Shown here: in pieces, positions 1-11,193 of the stretch
Layout: the number at the start of each line of letters is the position of its first letter
How positions within the stretch are numbered: position 1 is the first letter of the stretch
DNA from: Rheum nobile
Lineage: Eukaryota; Streptophyta; Magnoliopsida; Caryophyllales; Polygonaceae
Assembly (NCBI GenBank): GCA_027886185.1
Contig: WOAB01000157.1
Span: forward strand, 496,001-560,000
Length of the DNA: 64,000 nt
Direction: 5' to 3'
Position numbers and translations under genes: made by a program
The notes under the pieces: generated by a model
Databases searched by the model: none
Seen by the model: the letters and a program-made list of their open reading frames with translations, nothing else
What the model was told of the DNA's origin: nothing

Positions 1-956
1 TTCCTTGTTACTTGTCACTCAAAACCAAAGGAAATTGATCTCCGGAATTATCAGAAAGAACAAATTCTAATAGAAATCAGCTTATTGCATAGGATCTCCC
101 CTTTGTTCCTGGCAGGGGCTTCAAAACAGAACCGAATTCTCGCAAATTCGGTAGAACCCCCCCGCCATTGCCACAATCAAAAGCAAGCAAGCTACACACA
201 ATGGAGGAGGATGGTTGTTTCAAATCAATCAAAACGAAAGTTTTGATCCCCGGACAATATTCAGGCCGCCCGGAGGGGAATCTACAGATCCCAGATTCAT
301 TACCAAATATTTATCATCTGCAAGGAATGCAAAAGAAGATAGCAAGATCAAACCAAGGGGTTCCCCACAAGGATAGGAAAATAAACAGGGCATGCAATTC
401 TAAAAAAAGGATGACAGCTACAGGCAATCTCATTTAGGGTTGGTAAATTAAATTGATCCCTAAATCCAGGCAAGAAAAGTTACACAACCAAACACGGCAG
501 ATTTAGCAGTATAACTCACAAATCACGGTATGAATAAAGATCTAACCAGAATCGATCAACTTAGGTCAAGAATCGTCATTGTCGTCATCTGATGGTTATA
601 CGGATCAATGCTTGGGTTAAGTGGGTTTAGTTGATTAGTACTACTGAATTTGGTTTATTATTTTGCATGAAACCAGTTTAGCTGATCAAATTGCAACAAA
701 ATAAAATGAAAAGAGAACGGGATTAACAACTACAATTGAACATCCACTCTAAAATGAAAAGAGAATGCGATCAAAGGCAAATCCCACGGCCATGAGATTT
801 CAAGTTCCAAGTATACATCGCGCCTCTACTTGGAACATGAAAAAAAGGGAGAATTTCAATAAATTAGATCCAACCGAACGGTCACAAAATTGACAATAAA
901 ATTCAACAAAAGTATAGCTAACACTCTCGTAGTGACGATCGTACAACGAAAATGTT
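1..956. other. Intergenic DNA, no gene recognised
   Basis: The stretch is moderately AT-rich with no convincing coding signal. An 89-codon open frame at 168-437 (+) is low-complexity, matches no family I know and has no splice partners. The sequence has the look of untranslated or promoter DNA of a gene beyond the left edge, but I cannot show that. Confidence 0.4.
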
Positions 957-2075
957 TAGGTTGTAAACTAGATTATAAGAATGAAGATTTAAGATTAAAG
1001 CACACGGAATAAAGAGGACAAATTTGTAAGTATAATAAAAAAAAATTTAATTAAACTTTAAAAAAAAAATTATTTTTTCCCGAAAATTAGTAATTTTTTT
1101 TTTCAGTATTATTTTTTATAACTTTTTCCCCTTTTGTTTTTGTGAATATTTTTTTAAAAAAAATTAGTACCATGCACTTTAGCATTTTAGTTATGCACTT
1201 TAATATATTAATTCATGCATTTTAATATATTTACCTATATACTTAATTTTAGATTACTAAACATGCACTTTAACATACTTACACATGCAATTAACTTTTA
1301 GTAATCCTAATCTTGTACTTTAATATACTTATACATCTACTTAAATTGGAATATTGAACATCCACTCTAGCATAATTACATAAGCACTTTTTAACATATT
1401 AAGTATGCACTTTAGCATGATAAATATGCACTTTAACATACTAACATATACACTTTTAACATAATTAACATACACTAGCTAAAATTTACACTTTTGATAT
1501 ACATGTTAAACATGCACATTTACATATTACAACATGCACTTTATCATAATAAAGATGCATTCTATGTGAGCATTAGAAAATGTGCTTATATATGCAATTT
1601 TTTATGAGGAAAGAATTCGAATTACCCAACATAATATTTTATAGGGTAAATCGAGAGGCCGATAAATCGGCGTTGGGCACACCGGACATAATACATATAC
1701 TAAACAAGCAAGGAAATTACAACAAAGCAAATAAAAAGCCTAAACGACATAGGGAGAAAGTAGAGCAAAGCTTATATATACACTTTGAATTCATTATAAA
1801 TGCATTTTTTGTGCTTATTTATGCACTTGATGTATAATAAAAATAAAATAACTTTTGAAAAAAACAGAAAAACAAATTCGGGATAAAATAATTTTCGAAA
1901 AAACCAATTTTTGAAAAAAAATTATTTCCCCAAAAAATTAACTCTGAATTTTTTTTTTGAATTTTTTAAAATATTTTTTTTATGAAAACTACAATATTTA
2001 CAATTTTGTCACTTCAATTTTATCCATCAATCTCTTAGATCTTGTGGGTACAATTACTCATCACTTTACACCCTA
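957..2075. mobile_element. Inverted-repeat element (MITE/foldback-like) with TGCACTTT word array
   Basis: The two ends are imperfect inverted repeats. 957-1035 starts TAGGTTGTAAAC; 1990-2075 read on the minus strand starts TAGGGTGTAAAG. Both arms share GACAAA(A/T)TTGTAA at matching positions. The interior, mainly 1165-1570, repeats a short word of the form TGCACTTTAACATA separated by AT-rich spacers. Around 1590-1740 a less AT-rich insert of unknown origin interrupts it, and the word returns at 1795-1840. No transposase is encoded, so this would be a non-autonomous element. I could not find a clean target duplication, so the outer limits are approximate. Confidence 0.5.
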
Positions 2076-2373
2076 AGATCATTATGCACTTGAGTCCTAC
2101 TCAACATTCTCATTTACTTTCTTTACATCACATAGTAATATTTTACGGCGGTTCGTCTATGCACTACAAAAATTTTAATTTTTTATCGTCGTTTTAAATG
2201 CATAAAAAAATCACAAGCGTCACCATATAGTCCATAAAAAAAGTATAATTTTAGTGCACTACATCCTAGTATATAAAAGAGGTGTTTCAATGTTACAAAA
2301 AAAACAAGTGTTTTAATTTTTTAAAGTATTTTGAACCGGTAAATTTGTATGCACTAGAGTGTAGCGCATAAAA

Positions 2374-2426
2374 GTTACCGTTTGAACTTATGCGCCATAC
2401 AATAGCGCATAAGTTCAAATGGTAAA
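2374..2426. repeat. Short perfect-stem hairpin
   Basis: The 22-nt arm at 2374-2395 and the arm at 2405-2426 are inverted copies with about two mismatches, separated by a 9-nt loop. Both contain TTGAACTTATGCGC or its complement. It could be the centre of a small MITE or a transcribed hairpin. No function is implied by sequence alone. Confidence 0.6.
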
Positions 2427-2654
2427 AAACGTAACAGTCGGAAATTCAACCGTTGCGTTTTTTGAATATACATATGTGATTCTACATGCATGAACACCCA
2501 CCAAGAGGAGATGTTGTAACCAAGCTTGATTTGATTAATGATGGTGATGTACGAGTACGTCTTTTAAATATAGTCCATCACGTTTTGTTATATAGTTGTG
2601 CTAGTATATTATGTTAGTATAAATAATATGTTAGTTATATATTAGGGTTAATAA

Positions 2655-3055
2655 ATTTCAATTTTGATCTTTATAATGTTTTCATTTATCATGATTTTGA
2701 TGATAAAGTAATATTAATGAAATTGCAATATGTTAACTCAAAGATAGTGTAAACATTATGTTAGTGTTATAATTATGAATAAATTCCAATTTTGATCTTA
2801 GTAATGTGTTAATTTATGATGATGTTGATGATAGAGTGGTAATTATGTAATTACAATATGCTAATTCAAAGTTCGATGTTAGTGTAGACATTATGATAAT
2901 TAAATGTGTATGCCATGAACATACATAGGGTAGAACATTATGTTAATGTAAACATGATGTTAGTGATATAATTATGAACAAATTACAATTTTGATCTTAC
3001 TAATGTGTTAATCTATGATGATGTTGATGATAGAGTGATATTTATTTAAAGTCCT
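2655..3055 (+). repeat. Three-copy direct repeat
   Basis: Three related copies begin near 2655, 2783 and 2982. Each starts with AATT(T/C/A)CAATTTTGATCTT and continues into a run such as GATGATGTTGATGATAGAG. Spacings are about 130 and 200 bp because the second copy holds an extra piece. It resembles degraded minisatellite or transposon-internal sequence. Confidence 0.55.
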
Positions 3056-3195
3056 AATTATTTATATATAATTGTTAAATAATATGATCATTCTAGTGAT
3101 AACGAATGTGCGATATCCGATTATTCTTCTCACTTTACTAATGATGAAGAATGGAGTGATAAAGACACTATGATTGAGCGGATTCGTTCGGTTGG

Positions 3196-4661
3196 TGATA
3201 ACATCCATTTCATATATGTTTAGGTCATACATTTAGGCTATAGTTTATGTATTTTCATGTTATTATATTGCATTTTAGTTAATTGCATTGTTTTCTTTAG
3301 TTTGGATGTCTACACGAGTCTTTGCATGTTTTCAGGTACTTTAGCGGACAAAGAAGGTGCATTACGATGCATGAACGTCATAGGAGATATGCACAGTCGA
3401 ATACAAAGACGAACGAAGACGAAGAACACCTTTCTGGTGATTGGCACGGTTTGCTACAAATAGTGTCAATCTGTCGCTGACCGTGCAGATCACAGCTGCA
3501 GCCAGAATGAGCTTCTGTAAAACGGTTTGGTCTATGACAGACCGTGCCACAAACCGTGCCAGCCCTCTAACGCCTTTCTGCGAGTTTGCACGGTTTGTGA
3601 CAAACTGTGCGGTTCTGTCACAAACCGTGCCAACGCTCCCGCGGCCCGAATTTATTATTTTTTCGATATTTTTATTTTAGGATGGTATAAATACTTTTTC
3701 CAGGGTTTTTTGGCAGCGTCTTCTGCCTCCTTTTTCCACTCTCTCTAGCCCTAGGTGTTTTTGGAATTCTTTTGAAGATTTCTGAAGATTGGAGATTGTT
3801 TCCCTAAATTGGATCAAGTATTTCTCTTCTTCTAATTTCGTTGAATGATTTCTTTATTCATATGATGTTTTTGATTGTTTCTCCAAACATGTCTGGCTAA
3901 TCCCATAATTCTAGGGTTGGGGTGATCCCAACAATGAATTTGTAGACTTGTGCATGATATTTGTCTGAATTAAAATCTGAAACCTTGTTTGATTCAATCC
4001 CAGAGTTCTTAATGCAATTGATTAAAGTTGATTAGATTTATATTAGGTTTGAGTCTGAAAGGAGATAACCTTAATAGATAACTTAGATAGGGTATGCCTT
4101 TGAAAGGAGATTACTTTATCATACTACTAGGTATTGAACCTGCGTATTATTTGTGCGCCAACAATCTAATTACTCTTGTGCAATCCTAAGCTATCATAGA
4201 AACCCTAGGCTTGCTTGGACTTAGCGGAGCGTGACAACGAATGTTAACCCAATTTGATCTTAGATTATAAGTGCCCAAATGGTCTAGATTTGATTAGCTC
4301 TGCGCGACAACGATTGTTAGTTGGAATTCAGGCATATCTTTTATCGTCTGGAAGGAGTTAGTAGAGACTTTAGATAGCTTATCTTCAGATAGGTTCAGAC
4401 TAATTCCAAACAGATATTTGTAAGTTTACCAAGACATTATTGTGGGGATCCCTAGTCTTAGAATCTTCTCCTTTATTGTTTACAACCATCTTGCAATTCT
4501 TGTTTCTTATTTACTTAGTTATTAGTCAAACGAATTTCCCTTCTTACGACTTAGCTTACCGGTTTAAGTTTACTAAAGATACTACACAGTCCTCGTTGGA
4601 AACGACACTTGAAAAGCTACAACTGATCCCATACACTTGTGGGTAGGTTTTTGTCCTATCA
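3196..4661 (+). repeat. 5' LTR of Athila-like element
   Basis: The 1,466-bp LTR is bounded by TGATAAC and CTATCA (TG...CA). The last 260 bp reappear as the 3' LTR remnant at 7441-7654. A TATA-like TATAAATAC lies at 3686-3694, just after an array of inverted GCACGGTTTGTGACA words. The right end abuts the primer binding site. Confidence 0.8.
3440..3632. promoter_or_regulatory. Dyad word array upstream of LTR TATA box
   Basis: Words related to GCACGGTTTGTGACA and its complement TGTCACAAACCGTGC occur in both orientations about five times, ending some 50 bp before TATAAATAC (3686). This is a plausible enhancer or hairpin array in the LTR U3 region. The role is inferred only from position. Confidence 0.55.
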
Positions 4662-4667
4662 AGTTTT

Positions 4668-4685
4668 TGGCGCCGTTGCCGGGGA
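4668..4685 (+). other. Primer binding site, tRNA-Asp type
   Basis: TGGCGCCGTTGCCGGGGA starts 6 nt after the LTR end. It is complementary to the 3' end of plant tRNA-Asp, the primer used by Athila-type gypsy elements. Confidence 0.85.
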
Positions 4686-4787
4686 ATATTGCTATTATTA
4701 GTTGTTTTCCTACAATTGGTTCGACTAAGTCTTTGTTTTATTTTTTATCTTGTTTTTGTTGCTTTGCTTTCAGACTTGATTTCTTTA

Positions 4788-7150
4788 GATGCAAAGAGTC
4801 CTGAGCACTGGTAATCTCAACGACTACGATCCCAAACCTGAGCGTGCTTTTTTCTTAAGAAGAAGACAACAACGCGAAGCCAGAGAACAAGCAATGGATA
4901 ACGATAGAGTGGAGGTCGATCCTCCTCTAAGGTTCATGAACCACGTATGACGCTTGGTGATTATGTGATGCCAATTCACCTTGGTCCTATTTCTGGTGTG
5001 ATCCGACCTTCGGTGCAAGCTCGAAGTTCTGAAACGTTCCCTAATCAACATGGTTCAGTAGAATCAGTTTGGAGGTCTACCTTCTCAGAACTCACACCAA
5101 CATCTGGTCACTTTTATTGAGCTAATGGATACTGTGAAGATCCATGAGGTATCCCAAGATGCGCTTTTCCTGCGAGCCTTTTCATTCTCTCTACGAGACA
5201 GGGCCAAGGCTTAGTTCAAGGCCCTACCTCTTGGCTCTATAACAACTTGGGAAGAGTTAACAAACGCATTTCTCAACAAATACTTTCCACCAAAGGAGAC
5301 CGCTGAGATGATGAATCAAATTCTTGCATTCAAGATGAAAGATGAAGAGTCTCTATACAAGGGGTGAGAAAGATTCAAGGAATTGCTGATGTTGTTCCCC
5401 CATCATAGGCAACAAAAATGGACCCTGCTGCATGTCTTCTACAACGATGTTGATAGTTCTACTAGGCTAATGATTGATGCTTCAACGGGTGGTAGAATCA
5501 TGAGTATGGAAGTTGATGATGCTTGGGACTTGATTGAGAGTACTGCTCAACACTTTCATTATTATAGTGATCCTCGCTCTACTTCAAGTTCCAAGAAACC
5601 TGTAGGGATGTTTAAGGTTAGCTCCGAGACACACCAACTAGCTCAAATATATGCTATTGCGCAGGAGATCAAGATGCTGAATCTGTTAGTGCAAAAGTCT
5701 CAGGTGCAAAGTGTAGGGCAATCCACAGAGGCCGTTTCTGGTGTAGCATGTGAGTTTTGTGGAGAGGGTGGCCACACAATATCATCTTGTCACCTCTTCG
5801 CTTCCCAAAACGAGTCTCAGGGAGAAGTGAACTACATGAATAGCTTCAGCAGAGGTCCTATGAATGATCCGTATTCCAATACCTATAATCATGGGTGGAA
5901 GAATCATCCAAACTTCTCCTACAAGAATGATGATGCTCAGCAAAGACCACCTCATGGGTTCCAACCAAGAGTCTCACAACTGCAAAATCAAGCTCATGTT
6001 CAGACTTCTGAGAACTCTACACTGGAGTCCGTGTTGAGGGAAATAGCTAAAACCCAGGGGAACATGGCTTCTTATATGGAAGCCTTGTCTAAAAAGGTTG
6101 ACAATTTTGAGAGCTTGCCTAAGAGGATGGACCATTTTGAGAGTCAGTTGGCCCAAATTGCTATGAATGTTCCTAGGCCGACTGGTCAACTTCCTGGTCA
6201 ACCTGAAGTCAACCCCAAGGAGCATTGTAGGGCTGTCACTCTGAGTGACGAAGAACAAATGGAGGAGCCCCGTCCAAGAGAAAAAGAAGCGACCAAGGAG
6301 CCTGTGGAGAAGCCACAAGAAGAAGAACCCAAGTATGTTACTCCCCCGCCATACAAGCCACTTTTGCCTTTTCCTCAAAGAAAGATTCAGATACAGCTAG
6401 AGCACCAATTTGTGAAGTTTAAGGAGATAATGAAGAAGCTGTATGTTCACATATCTTTCACAGATGTCCTCACTCAAATGTTTGCGTATGCTAAGTTTCT
6501 GAAAGAGATTCTAATCAAGAAGAAAAGGCTAAATGACTATGAGACTGTGGCCCTGCCAATGAATTGTGCTGAGAAGATGCCAAAGAAACTACAAGATTCG
6601 GGTGAATTCTTTATCCCTGTATATTTTGGCAATCTGACTTATAATTGTCTTTGTGATCTCGGGTCTAGCGTCAATGTTATGCCTTTGTCAATATGCAAAG
6701 AACTGAAATTGGGTGAGCCTGTTTCATCCAAGATGTGTCTCCTTATGGCTGATAGGTCTGTTACTCATCCTATTGGCATAATATAAAATATCCATGTGAA
6801 AGTGAGAAAGTTCTTCATACCAGGAGATTTTGTGATACTTCACATGGAGGTTAGTGATACAACTCCCATAATCTTTGGAAGACCATTTTTAACCCCCGTT
6901 GGGGCTAATATTGATGTCAAGAATGGGAAGCTCACATTCACAATTAGGGGAAGAGAAGATAGAGTATAAGTAGTTGAAGGACCACTTCCTTGCGATATAA
7001 AAAGACATTCCCTCGTCTCCTACCAAGGGTACCTGCTGTAAGATTGAGGTTGATCCAAGGCAAGATAAGATTTTATCTAACATTGCTTGTTTGCTTAATG
7101 AGCCTTTGAGAGATCCGGACCTGGATGGTGGTGAAACCGCTAATGCAATG
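4788..7150 (+). pseudogene. Athila-like gag-protease, broken
   Basis: Gag homology starts at an ATG near 4788 and is broken early by a stop near 4948. The capsid region follows at about 5110-5380 (RDRAKA then FKALPLGSITTWEEL), with stops near 5213 and 5365. A long open frame then runs 5383-6786. It holds a zinc knuckle of CX2CX4HX4C form at about 5752-5793 (CEFCGEGGHTISSC), a charged proline-rich linker, and an aspartic protease whose catalytic motif reads DLGSSVNVMP (DTGSSVN/DLGAS type) near 6655. Protease continues past a stop at 6784-6786 into IIFGRPFLTPVGANIDVKNGK (shown as two parts: IIFGRPFLTP, VGANIDVKNGK). Multiple stops make it non-functional. Confidence 0.8.
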
Positions 7151-7431
7151 AAAAGTCAAACTCCCAAGAAAAGAAAGAAAGCCAGAACAAAGGTTGAGTT
7201 CAAGAGTGGAAATATGGTGCTGTTATCCCATGAGAAATCTAACATGCTTCCAGGTCCCAAGGGGACAAGATGGTCAGGACCATATCGGGTGACTCGAGTG
7301 CTGAGAGGTGGGACAATTGAGTTATTGCATAGAAACTCAGGAAAGTTCAAAGTGCAGAGTCATCGACTGAAGTCTGTTGTCACGCCCGATCCGATCAAAC
7401 AGGGTACCACCGACCCTGCTTTTCTTCCCTA
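7151..7431 (+). pseudogene. Integrase C-terminal (GPY/F-type) remnant
   Basis: The open frame 7091-7431 begins with protease-RT linker sequence and then changes at about 7150-7190 to a basic stretch and a GPY/F-type integrase tail (KGTRWSGPYRVTRVL, then a terminal FKVQSHRLK motif). In an intact element several kilobases of RT, RNase H and integrase core lie between these parts. The frame stays open through the junction, so the fusion would be translated as one 113-residue piece. It ends about 10 bp before the 3' LTR remnant, so the usual 3' spacer and polypurine tract are gone too. Confidence 0.75.
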
Positions 7432-7440
7432 ACCCTTTCA

Positions 7441-7654
7441 GACAGTTATTTGTAACTTTACCAAGACATATTGTGAGGATCCCAAGTCCTAGAATCTTCT
7501 CCTTAATTGTTTACAATCATCTTGCAATTCTTGTTTCTTATTTTCTTAGTTATTAGTCAAACGAATATCCCTTCTTACGGCTTAGCTTACTTGTTTAAGG
7601 TTACTAAAGATACAACTGATCCCATATGCTTGTGGGTAGGTTTTTGTCCTATCA
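7441..7654 (+). repeat. Truncated 3' LTR
   Basis: It matches the last part of the 5' LTR (from about 4405) but lacks the first 1.2 kb. It also has a separate 39-bp gap after CTAAAGATAC, relative to the 5' LTR. It ends CTATCA like the 5' LTR. Confidence 0.8.
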
Positions 7655-7775
7655 GTTAGTCTGAGAATGAACATGGTTATCGTCATTAAAAAGTCATGGG
7701 CTACTAAGATCATATTATCATGTGAGAAGTCTATATCATACAGACCGGTGAAGATACAACTGATCCCATATGCTT
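7655..7775. other. Rearranged spacer with copied LTR filler
   Basis: 7751-7775 is a perfect 25-bp copy of the LTR tail at 7607-7631 (it contains ACAACTGATCCCATATGC). It joins directly to LINE sequence at 7776, as expected for templated filler at a repaired break. The remaining 95 bp are unrecognised. Confidence 0.6.
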
Positions 7776-8527
7776 AGGATTGATTTTATTCCAAAAGAAA
7801 TATTTATTAATTTTATCAATTTCATTGCAGACAGTAGTAAGTAGAAGGAAACTTTGCATTAGGTAATTGGTTTTCGAGAGTAAATTTGATTGGATAAGAA
7901 TCAAACGGTGTTGTTTCTTCATGTTGATCAAGGAATAATCAAAATTTTCCTTTTTAACACGGCCTCGAACAATTGGAATACTGGGGTTTTTTTCCATAGT
8001 GAGAGTAACCTGAATGTTTAAGACAGATGATAAAGAGAGTGTTTCTTGGGAGGAAATATTTGATGAAGTTTGAAAAGAGCTTTTGTGGAAATTAATAGCT
8101 AGACCAGATGTATGAGTGAAATTATGTAGAATACCTTTAATATGTGTCATATTGGTTTAGGATGTATTTGCGAGGATAAGGGTATTGTCTACAAAAGTGA
8201 GAAATGGGATACATGTACATTTCTAGTAAGTTGGATTCCAACCTTGCGGTTCGGTTGTTCCGATTCAAACGTTAGGGTGCGCGACAAATATTCCATAGAA
8301 ATGATGAAGATGAAAGGTGCAATAGGGTCGCCTTGTCGCAGGCCACAAGATGGCCTAAAAATGGGTCCAGGTTCATTGTTTACAAGAACTGAGAATGAAG
8401 TAAATGTGATACAAGTCATCAACAATTGTACCCAATCAAGTGAAAACCCAAATTTAATTAGGATGCGTTTGATGAAGTTCCAATTTAATTTGTCATAAGC
8501 CTTTTCCATATCTAATTTGAGAGTCAT
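7776..8527 (-). pseudogene. LINE reverse transcriptase remnant with FVDN in place of FADD
   Basis: Minus-strand frames at 8527-8189 and 8150-7731 carry RT landmarks in order: DMEKAYDKLNW (8510 region, first catalytic Asp), GLRQGDPIAPF (8320 region), FVDNTLILAN at 8195-8166 where FADD is expected, and later INFHKSSFQTS and NPSIPIVRGRVKK. The frame has a shift and a stop around the FVDN motif. The second catalytic aspartate is replaced by Asn, so this copy could not have been active. The plus-strand LINE at 11194 shows the same replacement. Confidence 0.75.
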
Positions 8528-9346
8528 CTAGCCCTTTTTACCTTTCTTTTTTGCATGAAATGAGTGAAAAACTTCATGTGCTAATAATATGTTGTCTTGA
8601 ATTAAGCGTCCTTGAACAAAAGCCCCCTGATACAGACTAATCAGACAGGGAAGCAAGGCTTTGAGTCTATTGGCCATTATTTTTGTGGTAATCATATATG
8701 TTGTATTACATAAACTGATAGGACGGAAATAATTAACAATTATGGGATTGTCATTTTAGGAATTAGGGCAATGAAGGAGTGGGCACATTCTTTAAGCATT
8801 TGTCTGGAGTGAAAAAAGGCTTGAATAACATAGGTCAAGGATTTTTACCGACAAAAGATCTGTAGGTTTGATAAAATTCAGCATGGTAACCATCAGGACT
8901 CAGGGTTTTGTTTAACGGTAATTCAAAAACAATTTTTTTTATTTATAGTGGGGATGGTGAAGACATAAGAATTAGGTTGTCTTGATGAGTAATAAGTTGC
9001 AGAATAATACTAAGATCGGCCATTGAAGTAGAATCGACTAGTTATGTGTAAAGCGAGATTTAAGTTCATGAGAAATGACGTCCTGAATATGTTTATGGTC
9101 ATGAAAAATGCACCCATCAAGGGTTTGAAAGGAAAACCAAATTTGTTTATATGTTTTAATTTTAGCCGTTGTTTGAAAATATTTTGTGTTTTTGTCGGAG
9201 TTTGTAAAATAATTGATTTTTGCTCGTTGCTTCCAGAAGAGATGTTGAAATTTCAAGAGTTTTTTATATCGAAGGAGGTGGCGTGCATATTTGAGAGAGA
9301 TAATTATTGAAATTGGACTGCAATCATGATCCTTGTAATTGCAGGA
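8528..9346 (-). pseudogene. LINE endonuclease-RT linker remnant
   Basis: An open stretch at 9256-9038 (-) reads FWKQRAKINYFTNSDKNTKY. This is the conserved region just before RT in plant L1s (consensus like QKARIKWLKDGDKNTKFFH). The rest of this block is broken by stops. Confidence 0.6.
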
Positions 9347-9351
9347 GTTTA

Positions 9352-10212
9352 TGATGCAAAACGCCCAACAGGGAGGCGCTTCGGGTGCGTTGACTCGGAC
9401 CGTGGCTCAAGCAAGGGATTCCTTCTTCTTCTTGGCTGGATTTCTTCCTTGGGACTTCTCTGGATGAACAACTGGGAATAACCTCGAAATGGGATTATGC
9501 GGGGGCGCGCCTCCAGGGGGACGCGACGGCCAAATAACCTCAAAGTGAGGTTATCTAAGCGCGAGCTACAGTGGAGCTCAGCAACACCTGGGCTCAAACA
9601 CGGGGAACGGCTAAGCTTGGAGCGATGGGGGCGTGAAGCCCTTGGAGCGTGTGAGAGAGATTGATGGAAGCAAGAGAACCCAAACCCTAGAGCTTAAGGC
9701 CTAGGGGTTTATGGGATGAGAAAAATCTCAACTCTACACAATAAACCTCCACTAAACCTAGTATTGCCAAGTGGCACATAAGGGTGCTTAAATAGTCTTA
9801 CAAACATAAGGCCATAGGCCTAATAGTTATCGGCTTGGTCCACTACAAGCGGCCAACACTCCCAAAACATAAAACAAGGAAATAACAAGTAAAGTTAAAG
9901 GGATAGGCGTGTGACACCCGTGGGTGCCATACGGGGGCACGCCATGGGGGTGCACCATGGGGGCGCACTAGGCGGCTAGGGGTGCATCACTGGGGCGCGC
10001 CATGGGGCGCATTGCTTGGCCGCTCCACGATGGTGACCATGGTCACCAAGTTGGGGGACTTGGGGCTTGAGCCTATCCTAGCATGAGTCTAGGTGACAAT
10101 GAATTGTGTAGCTTGAGCTATAGCGCGAGTGCGGGTCCGAGTCATGGGTCCGGTCGACTTGACGCTCATCAAGTCTTCATCATCCGTCGTCGTCAAGGTT
10201 TGGGGGCCATCA
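9352..10212. mobile_element. Solo LTR nested in the LINE
   Basis: An 861-bp segment starts TGATGCAAAA and ends GGCCATCA. It is flanked by perfect 5-bp copies of GTTTA (9347-9351 and 10213-10217), so it is a solo LTR left by recombination of a full element. LINE sequence continues on both sides. It is more GC-rich than its surroundings and contains about five tandem GGGG(G)-(C/T)GC(A/G)C-CAT words at 9928-10020. Confidence 0.85.
9928..10020. repeat. GC-rich word array inside the solo LTR
   Basis: Related copies of GGGGGCACGCCATG, GGGGGTGCACCATG, GGGGGCGCACTAG, GGGGCGCGCCATG and GGGGCGCATTG follow each other, about 16-24 bp apart. Most contain a palindromic core such as GGCGCGCC or GTGCAC. Confidence 0.65.
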
Positions 10213-10217
10213 GTTTA

Positions 10218-11110
10218 GACTCAGCAAATTTAAGTTGTTCGAAATTATTATGAATTTTTTATTTTGCCCAGGATTTGGAATAAGATTTCAATAATTTTTG
10301 TTCCATATTTAGTTTAAACATGTAAGAGCCCTTATGATTGTATTTCCAGACTTTTTGGACAAGAGATTTATAGCTGGGATTAAGAGTCCAAGCATTTTCA
10401 AATCTAAAAGGGTATCGGCGAAAGGGCCTTTCGTAACCTAAGGAAAAAGTGATAAGGCAGCAGTCAGATGTAGTAAAGGGGTGTTGTTTGACAATAATAG
10501 AAGTACGTGTTTGTGTGAAACTTGGGTGGATGATAATGCAATCTAATCGTTCATATATTGTGTCGTTAGTGGTTGCAGATTTACGCCATGTAAATGGGAA
10601 GCCAAAGATATTTGTATCAATGAGGTCAAAATCGGTAATAAAATTATTTAATCTATATATAAAATCTTGATTGATGGATTGGTGCTCCTCCTAATTTATC
10701 TGAGGGACTAAGGATGTCGTTTAAGTTTCCTACGATAATTACAAGTAATTTGTAAGTGGTTATTAGTTCTCCAATTAGGAACCAGTAATCAAGTTTAAGC
10801 TCTTCACAACTTGGAGTATACAGAAAAATATTAGGAAATTTGATGTATTATGTTGGACCTGTAAAAGTATAATATTGGAGTCATTGAAGAACACATTAGT
10901 AGAGGAGAGATATGGAGAATCACTTAGTAATAGTCAGAGTCCACCTTTGGTACCTTGAGCGAGGATATTACCGTCGATCTAAATCCAATTTTATTGAGAA
11001 AGGTAGAGCTAGGTATACCGTTTGTTTTTGTTTCCGTTGGACATAACATGTCTAGTTGGTTATTACGCTTCATAAATGAAATTTCAGTCCAAGAATGAGG
11101 TCTACGGACA
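10218..11110 (-). pseudogene. LINE endonuclease (APE type) remnant
   Basis: Translation of the minus strand from about 11110 gives WTEISFMKRNNQLDMLCPTE and then TKTNGIP, matching the N-terminal part of L1 endonucleases (the usual ETK motif reads TETK). Many stops and shifts follow. It would nick target DNA in an active element. It is cut at 10217 by the solo LTR. Confidence 0.6.
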
Positions 11111-11193
11111 TGAGTTCATATTTGATCGATGCTCATATTACTAACCTATTACTATTAACTTTAGACATGTATATTAATAATAACAAAGAAGTA

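Larger units (their letters stand above)
2076..3195. other. Intergenic DNA with a hairpin and a three-copy repeat
   Basis: No complete gene is seen. A short open stretch at about 3090-3195 (+) reads like acidic coding sequence (DNECAISDYSSHFTNDEEW) and is cut by the retroelement starting at 3196. It may be the remnant of an interrupted gene or transposase. I do not recognise it. Confidence 0.35.
3196..7654 (+). mobile_element. Athila-like Ty3/gypsy LTR retrotransposon, internally deleted
   Basis: The element starts TGATAAC at 3196 and ends CCTATCA at 7654. Flanking 5-mers GTTGG (3191-3195) and GTTAG (7655-7659) look like a target duplication with one change. Order: 5' LTR, tRNA-Asp primer site, degraded gag with one zinc knuckle, protease, then directly the integrase C-terminal domain and a truncated 3' LTR. 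Reverse transcriptase, RNase H and the integrase catalytic core are absent. The zinc-knuckle and protease style, with the tRNA-Asp primer, point to the Athila lineage. Complete members are far longer (about 10 kb), so roughly half is missing. Confidence 0.85.
7776..11158 (-). mobile_element. L1-like LINE, minus strand, 3'-truncated and interrupted
   Basis: Read on the minus strand it gives endonuclease (about 11110-10218), then, beyond a solo LTR, the linker (9346-8528) and reverse transcriptase (8527-7776). Sequence stops at FFWNKINPKHM, where a zinc-knuckle and RNase H region should follow. The 3' end is therefore missing at the 7776 junction. No target duplication is identifiable. ORF1 was not seen. 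The neighbouring plus-strand LINE is inserted at or just beyond its 5' end. Confidence 0.75.

Noticed and set aside
168..437. 89-codon open frame
   Set aside because: Low-complexity, no recognisable domain, no splice partners.
2150..2240. CACTA terminus (GCACTACAAAAATTTT)
   Set aside because: No matching inverted end or 3-bp duplication was found within reach.
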